This document shows positions 1 to 5,355 of a stretch of DNA of 17,115 nucleotides, piece after piece (position 1 is the first letter of the stretch; each line of letters begins with the position of its first letter). The position numbers and the translations under genes are program-made. The stretch comes from an uncultured Lachnospiraceae bacterium (GTDB lineage: Bacteria > Bacillota > Clostridia > Lachnospirales > Lachnospiraceae), in NCBI GenBank assembly GCA_902803625.1, contig CADCQV010000029.1, positions 1 to 17,115 on the forward strand, given 5' to 3'. A model generated the notes under the pieces. That model ran no database searches, was not told where the DNA came from, and was given only the letters and a program-made list of their open reading frames with translations.

Positions 1-1839
1 AACAAGAAGCTTTACATGCTTCAGTGCCGTAACGGTAAAAGAACTGCTCAGGCAGCTTTGAAGATCGCCTGCGATCTCGTGGATGAAGGTCATAAGACCG
101 AGGAAGAAGCGGTTGCAATGATCGATCCCAGAAACCTTGATACCCTCCTTCATCCCCAGTTTGACGCTGCAGCACTTAAGGCCGCAACTCCTATCGGAAA
201 GGGTCTCGGTGCTTCTCCCGGAGCTGCCTGCGGAAAGATCGTATTTACCGCAGATGATGCGGTTGCCTGGGCTGACAGGGGAGAGAAGGTCATTCTCGTT
301 CGTCTCGAGACCTCTCCTGAAGATATCACCGGAATGAAGTCCGCAGAGGGCATCCTTACCGTCCGCGGAGGAATGACCAGCCACGCCGCCGTTGTTGCAA
401 GAGGAATGGGTGAGTGCTGCGTATCCGGCTGCGGTGACATCAATATGGATGAAGAGAATAAGAAGTTCACACTTGCCGGGAAGGAATTCCACGAAGGCGA
501 CTTTATCTCAATAGACGGAACCACAGGTAATATCTATGATGGAGTGATCGAGACCGTTGACGCCAGCATAGCAGGAGAGTTCGGACGCATAATGGACTGG
601 GCCGACAAGTACAGGAAGCTTAAGGTCCGCACCAATGCAGATACTCCCGCGGATGCAAAGAAGGCCCGTGAGCTCGGTGCGGAGGGAATAGGTCTCTGCC
701 GTACGGAGCATATGTTCTTTGACGAGGAGAGGATAGCTGCCTTCCGTGAGATGATCTGCTCCGATACCGTTGAGGAGAGAAAGGCCGCTCTCGACAAGAT
801 CCTTCCTTATCAGCAGAGCGACTTTGAGGGCATCTTCGAAGCAATGGAGGGTAACCCCGTTACGATCCGTTTCCTGGATCCCCCTCTCCATGAGTTCGTT
901 CCCAATACCGAGGAGGAGATAGAGAAGCTTGCTTCTGCCCAGGGTAAGAGCGTTCAGGAGATCAAGGATATCATTTCCGGTCTCCACGAATTTAACCCCA
1001 TGATGGGTCACAGAGGCTGCCGTCTTACCGTAACCTTCCCGGAGATCGCAGAGATGCAGACCTCAGCGATCATAAGGGCTGCAATTGCAGTTTCAAAGAA
1101 GCATTCCGACTGGAAGATGGTTCCCGAGATCATGATCCCTCTTGTAGGAGACGTAAAGGAATTCAAGTTTGTAAAGGATATAGTTGTAAAGACCGCCGAT
1201 GAGGAAATAAAGAAGGCCGGCGCGAGCCTCGAGTACGAGGTTGGTACCATGATAGAGATCCCGAGAGCTGCCCTTACGGCAGACGAGATCGCTGCAGAAG
1301 CCGATTTCTTCTGCTTCGGTACCAATGACCTGACACAGATGACCTTCGGTTTCTCCAGAGATGACGCAGGCAAGTTCCTGAATGCTTACTATGATACAAA
1401 GATCTATGAGGCTGATCCCTTCGCAAAGCTTGATCAGACCGGCGTAGGAAAGCTTATGGATATGTGTCTGACGCTGGGACGTCCCGTGAATCCCGCTCTT
1501 CACGCAGGTATCTGCGGAGAGCACGGCGGAGATCCCTCATCTGTTGAGTTCTGCCATAAGATCGGTCTTGACTATGTTTCCTGCTCACCCTTCCGTGTGC
1601 CTGTAGCAAGGCTTGCCGCAGCACAGGCTGCCATTGCTGAAAAATCAGCAGCTGACGGAAAGAACGGATTTGTTGATGATGAGACAAAGAAGAGATTAAA
1701 AGAAGCGGCAGAGAAGGCAGAGGCTATCGCAAAGGAGCTTGCAGAGACAAGTGCTGATATTGCAAAGTCAGGCCTTGAAGCCCTGAAGGCAGGTGTAGAA
1801 GCCGCTGCAAAGACCTATAAGGAAAGCAGGAAGAGCTGA
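1..1839 (+). CDS. ppdK: Pyruvate, phosphate dikinase, C-terminal part (5' truncated by window)
   Basis: The enzyme interconverts pyruvate + ATP + Pi and PEP + AMP + PPi in the cytoplasm; in clostridia it usually serves PPi-linked glycolysis. The frame is open from base 1 (NKKLYMLQ...), so the gene starts upstream and the ATG at 16 is internal. Comparison with the clostridial enzyme from memory (about 875 aa) suggests that about 330 N-terminal residues, the ATP-grasp domain, are missing. Visible: the end of the nucleotide-binding part (QCRNGKR), the phospho-histidine domain GGMTSHAAVVARG with catalytic His at residue 128 of this fragment, and the PEP/pyruvate TIM barrel with LCRTEHMFF, GTMIEIPRAAL, FGTNDLTQMTFGFSRDD and GICGEHGGDP (catalytic Cys505). 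The family normally ends just after RLAAAQAA; here about 65 more Ala/Lys/Glu-rich residues follow. Identification is certain; the role of the tail is unknown. Confidence 0.98.
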   Translation, partial: NKKLYMLQCRNGKRTAQAALKIACDLVDEGHKTEEEAVAMIDPRNLDTLLHPQFDAAALKAATPIGKGLGASPGAACGKIVFTADDAVAWADRGEKVILVRLETSPEDITGMKSAEGILTVRGGMTSHAAVVARGMGECCVSGCGDINMDEENKKFTLAGKEFHEGDFISIDGTTGNIYDGVIETVDASIAGEFGRIMDWADKYRKLKVRTNADTPADAKKARELGAEGIGLCRTEHMFFDEERIAAFREMICSDTVEERKAALDKILPYQQSDFEGIFEAMEGNPVTIRFLDPPLHEFVPNTEEEIEKLASAQGKSVQEIKDIISGLHEFNPMMGHRGCRLTVTFPEIAEMQTSAIIRAAIAVSKKHSDWKMVPEIMIPLVGDVKEFKFVKDIVVKTADEEIKKAGASLEYEVGTMIEIPRAALTADEIAAEADFFCFGTNDLTQMTFGFSRDDAGKFLNAYYDTKIYEADPFAKLDQTGVGKLMDMCLTLGRPVNPALHAGICGEHGGDPSSVEFCHKIGLDYVSCSPFRVPVARLAAAQAAIAEKSAADGKNGFVDDETKKRLKEAAEKAEAIAKELAETSADIAKSGLEALKAGVEAAAKTYKESRKS

Positions 1840-1873
1840 CAGCACCGGAAAATCAGAAGATAGACAAAAAAAG

Positions 1874-1914
1874 ATACCCTCTGTCACTGAAAGGTGGCAG
1901 GGGTATTTTCTTTC
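1874..1914. terminator. Bidirectional intrinsic terminator between convergent genes
   Basis: ATACCCTCTGTCAC (1874-1887) pairs with GTGGCAGGGGTAT (1894-1906) with one wobble and one bulge around a 6-base loop. It is followed by TTTTCTTT on the + strand and preceded by a run of seven A at 1866-1872, which gives a U-run on the minus strand. It lies between ppdK and the convergent minus-strand gene, so it can serve both. Confidence 0.8.
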
Positions 1915-1919
1915 AGGTA

Positions 1920-2558
1920 TTATCCCCGGAGTCTTACCCTAAGACCCTCGAGGTCAACATCGAATATCTCATTCTGGAAGCCGAGGATAAAGTGACCGTA
2001 CACCATCCCGGGGTTTCTGCAGAGGGTACCTATCTCCCAGCGGTTCATATAAAAGAATTCCAGAAGCTGACCCTCAATAATCTGCTTCCCATCGAGATAA
2101 TAGAAACCGTTTTCCTCCTTATGGAGAGTGCCTTCCAGAGTCACATCCTTTGCCGTGTGGTTCAGGTAGCGGATGACCTGAAGGGTGCTTGTCTCCATAT
2201 TGAGGAGCATACGATGCATGAATTCCTCATCCGGATTTGAGGGATCTATGGGGTAATCCCTGTCAAGGTGCTTTGCATTATTCTTTTCAACGAAACGTTC
2301 CAGGATGCTCATGGCATTATGGAAGCTGTTTATGAGATCCCTGTATTCCTTCAGGGTTTTTTCACTTTTCTTTTTTTCTTTATTCTCTGCGGCGGGTGCT
2401 TTGCCGGTGCCTCCGCCGGAGGATCCTCCGATGGTTGCTTCATATTCCCTGTGCAGATCCTCCTTCTCAGCGTCTGTAAGCTGTGAATAGATGACCTGTG
2501 ACATCTCATAGCTCTGGGCGAGCTGTTTTATTGCAAATAACCAAAGTTCAAATTCCAT
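1920..2558 (-). CDS. Uncharacterised protein, possible DUF5348-like C-terminal domain
   Basis: A 212-residue cytoplasmic-looking protein with no signal peptide or membrane segment. Residues 1-42 look helical. Residues about 43-67 form a Gly/Ser then Lys/Glu-rich linker (GGSSGGGTGK, ENKEKKKSEK). Residues about 68-140 are helical and charged. The last 70 residues (from EGTLHKEENGFYYLDGK) resemble the small beta DUF5348 fold, with the pattern G-x-L-x(5)-G-x-Y-x-L-x-G and a later LE-x(5)-W. That assignment is from memory and tentative. The start is set by GGGAAGG about 7 bases upstream of ATG. The gene is convergent with ppdK, shares its terminator, and is divergent from the next gene across 194 bases. 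I do not recognise a function. Confidence 0.8.
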   Translation of the reverse strand: MEFELWLFAIKQLAQSYEMSQVIYSQLTDAEKEDLHREYEATIGGSSGGGTGKAPAAENKEKKKSEKTLKEYRDLINSFHNAMSILERFVEKNNAKHLDRDYPIDPSNPDEEFMHRMLLNMETSTLQVIRYLNHTAKDVTLEGTLHKEENGFYYLDGKQIIEGQLLEFFYMNRWEIGTLCRNPGMVYGHFILGFQNEIFDVDLEGLRVRLRG

Positions 2559-2578
2559 TACGTTACCTTCCCGGCAGA

Positions 2579-2607
2579 AATACGGTACTATGAACAGCTT
2601 CTGTCAA
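2579..2607 (-). promoter_or_regulatory. Candidate promoter for the minus-strand gene
   Basis: On the minus strand a perfect TTGACA (2607-2602) is followed after 17 bases by CGTATT, or after 18 by GTATTT. The -35 is ideal but the -10 is poor. It lies about 20 bases upstream of the ATG at 2558, so the leader would be very short. Confidence 0.3.
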
Positions 2608-2650
2608 TACCGCCTGCCTTTCTTTCTGCCATTAGCTTATCAAAATCCTG

Positions 2651-2679
2651 CTGAAAATAAAAGGAAATTGTGATAAAAT
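2651..2679 (+). promoter_or_regulatory. Candidate promoter for the 2753 gene
   Basis: CTGAAA (2651-2656), 17 bases, then TAAAAT (2674-2679) with the preceding TGTGA context. It matches sigma-A at 4/6 and 5/6 and is the best candidate in the 194-base divergent gap. Weak evidence. Confidence 0.3.
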
Positions 2680-2752
2680 CAAAAAAAACCATTCCGGTGC
2701 TGATAGCTATGTCACAGTTTCCAGTCAGGACGCCGGCGTAAGGAGAAGCGTA

Positions 2753-3376
2753 ATGAAAAACGAAAAGATCATGATTAGCAGCAAGGATATCGATCTCAAT
2801 GAAGCATTAAAGGATATTGATGAGCATATCACAGCGCTGGGACTCGGGAAAAAGGACAGTCTGCATCTTAGGCTCATTGCCGAAGAGATCCTCGGGATGA
2901 TGAATGCCATGACCGGTGATTATAAGGCAATGATGTGGTTTGAAAGAAATGTGAAGGAAGCATCGGTGAACCTTACCGCCCGCACCGGAAGCATGAATAT
3001 CGATATGAAGGAAGGTCTCCTCTCGGTTTCCTCCAGCGGAAAAAATGCCAGCAGAAAAGGCTTTATGTCTAAGATAGGAGATATCATAGAAAACGGGATC
3101 CTGAATTTTGAGAATGTGATGAAGCTGGAGCAGCAGTACGGAATGGGTTATGTGGGCTACGGAGCGGTGAGTGAGATGTCCGCAGACTTTGCAATGTCCT
3201 GGTCCCTTGCACAGTACAGAAATACCTTAAGCACAGCAAAAAATGACGATTCCGAAGCCGAGGAAGCCTGGGATGAGCTGGAGAAATCCGTAGTGGCAAG
3301 CCTTGCAAAGGATGTGACGGTTGGAGTAAAGAAGGATACCGTTGAAATGAAGGCATTAATGAATCTTAGCGATTAA
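2753..3376 (+). CDS. Uncharacterised protein, degenerate RsbW-like ATPase N-box
   Basis: A 207-residue soluble protein starting at an ATG with AAGGAG about 8 bases upstream. Residues 36-50 (SLHLRLIAEEILGMM) resemble the N-box helix of GHKL/HATPase_c_2 anti-sigma or RsbW-type kinases, where a conserved Glu and usually an Asn coordinate Mg-ATP. Here the position after E44-E45 carries no Asn, and I see no DxGxG or GxGL nucleotide-lid motif downstream. If it is of that family it has probably lost ATP binding. The middle (about 80-110) is Ser/Gly/Lys-rich and the C-terminus is helical and acidic. It appears to be transcribed alone. An alternative is an unrelated lineage-specific protein. Being a real gene is likely; the family is a guess. 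Confidence 0.75.
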   Translation: MKNEKIMISSKDIDLNEALKDIDEHITALGLGKKDSLHLRLIAEEILGMMNAMTGDYKAMMWFERNVKEASVNLTARTGSMNIDMKEGLLSVSSSGKNASRKGFMSKIGDIIENGILNFENVMKLEQQYGMGYVGYGAVSEMSADFAMSWSLAQYRNTLSTAKNDDSEAEEAWDELEKSVVASLAKDVTVGVKKDTVEMKALMNLSD

Positions 3377-3458
3377 CGGAATCGGCTGTGATTTTATCCG
3401 ATTTAAGAGAGAATTAACAATTAGAAAGGCGTTAAATATTGATTTTTCCCGAAAAGTA

Positions 3459-3496
3459 TGTTAGCATTTGTTACGGGTTTTAACAAATTCGTAACA
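3459..3496. promoter_or_regulatory. Putative WalR (YycF) box cluster upstream of the cell-wall hydrolase gene
   Basis: Read on the minus strand, 3496-3480 is TGTTAC-GAATT-TGTTAA. This is an exact match to the WalR consensus TGTWAH-N5-TGTWAH known from Bacillus and Staphylococcus. On the + strand TGTTAC (3469-3474) and TGTTAG (3459-3464) add two more half-sites spaced by 10. The same bases form a 9-bp perfect inverted repeat, TTTGTTACG (3467-3475) and CGTAACAAA (3490-3498). The position is 45-80 bases before a NlpC/P60 hydrolase, the classic WalR target class. WalR itself is not in the window. Confidence 0.55.
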
Positions 3497-3540
3497 AAAT
3501 TGTTCTAAATAAAACACAAGATTTTGGGGTTTTTTTATAT

Positions 3541-5079
3541 ATGCACCGATTGAAAGCACAAATTATAGCGGGTGTTCTTGCAGCGGGACTTGTCGTTTCG
3601 GGAAGTCCTTTTGCTGTGTCTGCAAGTTCGGTCACTGAGGAGCTTCCTGCGGCAGGAGCTGCCAGGATACTCAATGAAGGAAAATCCGCTACTGTAATAA
3701 GGGCCGAAAAGATAAAGGCCACCGGAAAGGTTGATGCCACGGATGTTATGACGGTCACCACAGCCGCCATGGAAGCTACCGAGAAGGCTACGGATTCCGG
3801 AGTTATCACTATTTCCGATACAGAAGAGAGCACGCAGGAGGAGACTGATATCGAAACCTCCACCGAGACTCCTTCAGCGGGAGCAGGGGATTATGCCGTG
3901 GAGACCGACGGTGACCAGAGTCACAAGACAAGCTCCCATATTGCTGCTCCGGAGACTGAAGAGGAGGAAAGCACCGTTTCCGCAGATGATCTCTCCATGC
4001 TTTCCGCAGGAGCCGGAAGTGAAGAGACTGCTTCCGAAAAGGATGAAGGGGAGATGGATCTGGTAAAGGCCGTGACCGAGGCTGAGAGTGATGAAACAGA
4101 GGATTTCAGCAATCTGGTCGTTGCCAATGTTTCTGATTTTGTATATGTCAGGACTGAGCCCTCAGAAGATGCGGAGCCGGCCGGAAAGCTCTATAAGGAT
4201 TCCGTCGGCGAGGCACTGGGAGAGGCAGAGAATGGCTGGATAAAGATCAAATCAGGAAATACCGAGGGATATGTGAGCCTTGAGTTTGTATTCACCGGAG
4301 ATCAGGCTGTGGCGAAGGCAAAAGAGGTCGGCCGGAGAAGCGCAAAGGTTATCACCACCACCCTTTATGTCCGCCAGAGTCCGAGTACCGAGGCGGAAGT
4401 GGTCGGGCTTGTCCCGATGGATGATATCCTCACGGTTGAGGAAGAGACAGACTTAGACTGGGTCAAGGTTTCCATAGAAGAAGGTGACGGCTATGTAAGC
4501 ACGGATTACGTGAAGGTATATACCGAATTCGTACACGCAGAGTCGAAGTCCGAAGAGGAAGCCAGACTGAAGAAGGAAGAAGAAGAGAGACGTGCGGCTG
4601 CAAGAGCTGCCGAGGAGGCTGCTGCAAGGAACAGAAGGAAGAATTCCGGCAAGAATAACGGAAATAACGGCGGCGGAGGCGGCGGAAAGGGCAACTCCGG
4701 CGGAGGCGGCGGTTATGTCGCAAGCGGAAGCGGAAACGGCTCGTCAGTTGCGAACTTCGCATTGAAGTTTGTGGGTAATCCTTATGTATACGGCGGATCA
4801 TCCCTTACAAACGGAACCGACTGCTCCGGATTCGTAATGAGCGTATACAGGAACTTCGGTGTATCGCTTCCTCATTCCTCCGGTGGAGACAGAGGTGTAG
4901 GATATGCGGTATCCGGCGGACTTGCAAATGCCCAGGCAGGTGATATCGTCTGCTATTCCGGACACGTTGGTATCTACATCGGCGGAGGCCAGATAGTACA
5001 CGCATCCACCGCGAAGACAGGTATCAAGGTTTCCAATGCGAACTACAGAACACCTGTTGCGGTACGAAGGATCTTCTAA
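3541..5079 (+). CDS. Secreted NlpC/P60 peptidoglycan endopeptidase with two SH3 domains
   Basis: Predicted to cut peptide stems of peptidoglycan outside the cell. Signal peptide at residues 1-28 (HRLK n-region, IIAGVLAAGLVVSG core, AVSA cleavage site). Residues about 29-190 are a Thr/Ser/Glu-rich acidic, probably disordered stretch. SH3_3-like domains lie at about 192-255 (VYVRTEPS...GWIKI...GYVS) and 269-330 (LYVRQSPS...DWVKV...GYVS). A charged Glu/Arg/Ala helix follows at about 334-370, then a Gly-rich linker to about 400. The NlpC/P60 domain covers 401-512, with Cys428 in TDCSGF, His475 in GHVGIY and His487 in IVHAS forming the usual catalytic triad. ATG 3541 is the only conventional start after the in-frame stop at 3481; its Shine-Dalgarno is poor (GGGG, then a T-run). 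WalR-like sites upstream fit a cell-wall stress regulon. There is no LPXTG anchor; SH3 domains may bind the wall. Confidence 0.95.
   Translation: MHRLKAQIIAGVLAAGLVVSGSPFAVSASSVTEELPAAGAARILNEGKSATVIRAEKIKATGKVDATDVMTVTTAAMEATEKATDSGVITISDTEESTQEETDIETSTETPSAGAGDYAVETDGDQSHKTSSHIAAPETEEEESTVSADDLSMLSAGAGSEETASEKDEGEMDLVKAVTEAESDETEDFSNLVVANVSDFVYVRTEPSEDAEPAGKLYKDSVGEALGEAENGWIKIKSGNTEGYVSLEFVFTGDQAVAKAKEVGRRSAKVITTTLYVRQSPSTEAEVVGLVPMDDILTVEEETDLDWVKVSIEEGDGYVSTDYVKVYTEFVHAESKSEEEARLKKEEEERRAAARAAEEAAARNRRKNSGKNNGNNGGGGGGKGNSGGGGGYVASGSGNGSSVANFALKFVGNPYVYGGSSLTNGTDCSGFVMSVYRNFGVSLPHSSGGDRGVGYAVSGGLANAQAGDIVCYSGHVGIYIGGGQIVHASTAKTGIKVSNANYRTPVAVRRIF
4671..4712 (+). repeat. Duplicated 15-mer encoding the Gly-rich linker
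   Basis: CGGCGGAGGCGGCGG occurs at 4671-4685 and again, identical, at 4698-4712, 27 bases apart and in frame. It encodes runs of five to six glycines between the charged helix and the NlpC/P60 domain. A likely slippage or length-variation site. Confidence 0.8.
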
Positions 5080-5149
5080 ATCCGGGGAGCGGGTCGGAGC
5101 TGAAGGAAGAATTGGAGCGAAGAACGTAAGTCCTATATATGCAGGAAAT

Positions 5150-5182
5150 AAGCGGAATCGGGTTTTTACCGGTTCCGCTTTT
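5150..5182 (+). terminator. Intrinsic terminator after the NlpC/P60 gene
   Basis: AAGCGGAATCGG (5150-5161) pairs over 12 bp, with one G-U, with CCGGTTCCGCTT (5169-5180) around a 7-base loop. A short TTTT run ends it. It is 70 bases after the stop codon and separates this gene from the metalloprotease gene. Confidence 0.8.
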
Positions 5183-5260
5183 CAATTAACATAATGTCTG
5201 TTATCATGTAAACATAATTGCGTTTCATTATTAGTAAAGGATCTTTCCTGACCGGCAAGA

Positions 5261-5291
5261 AGATTCTTCGGGCTGCGCCCTCAGAATGACA
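5261..5291. repeat. Dispersed bacterial hairpin repeat (the 'TTCTTCG...CAGAATGACA' type)
   Basis: The stretch from AGATTCTTCGGGC to GCCCTCAGAATGACA forms TTCT-TC-GGGC / GCCC-TC-AGAA around TGC. I recognise it as the core of a short interspersed element found in many unrelated bacterial genomes. Its spurious translation (CHSEGAARRIF here, CHSERSEES in other copies) often appears in databases. It lies in the 5' region of the metalloprotease gene. Recognition is from memory; no copy number can be shown from this window. Confidence 0.6.
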
Positions 5292-5355
5292 TAGACGAAG
5301 GATACTTTTGTTGGAAGATAATTGGGAAGAGAAAGGATTTTCTGGAGGATTCATT

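Noticed and set aside
3380..3403. Terminator after the 2753 gene (AATCGG/CCGATT)
   Set aside because: Only a 6-bp stem with a 12-base loop and no T-run, so too weak to call.
5308..5355. Upstream TTG start for the metalloprotease
   Set aside because: It has no Shine-Dalgarno, begins beside a dispersed repeat, and would bury the signal peptide; ATG 5356 has TGGAGGA and starts the signal peptide.
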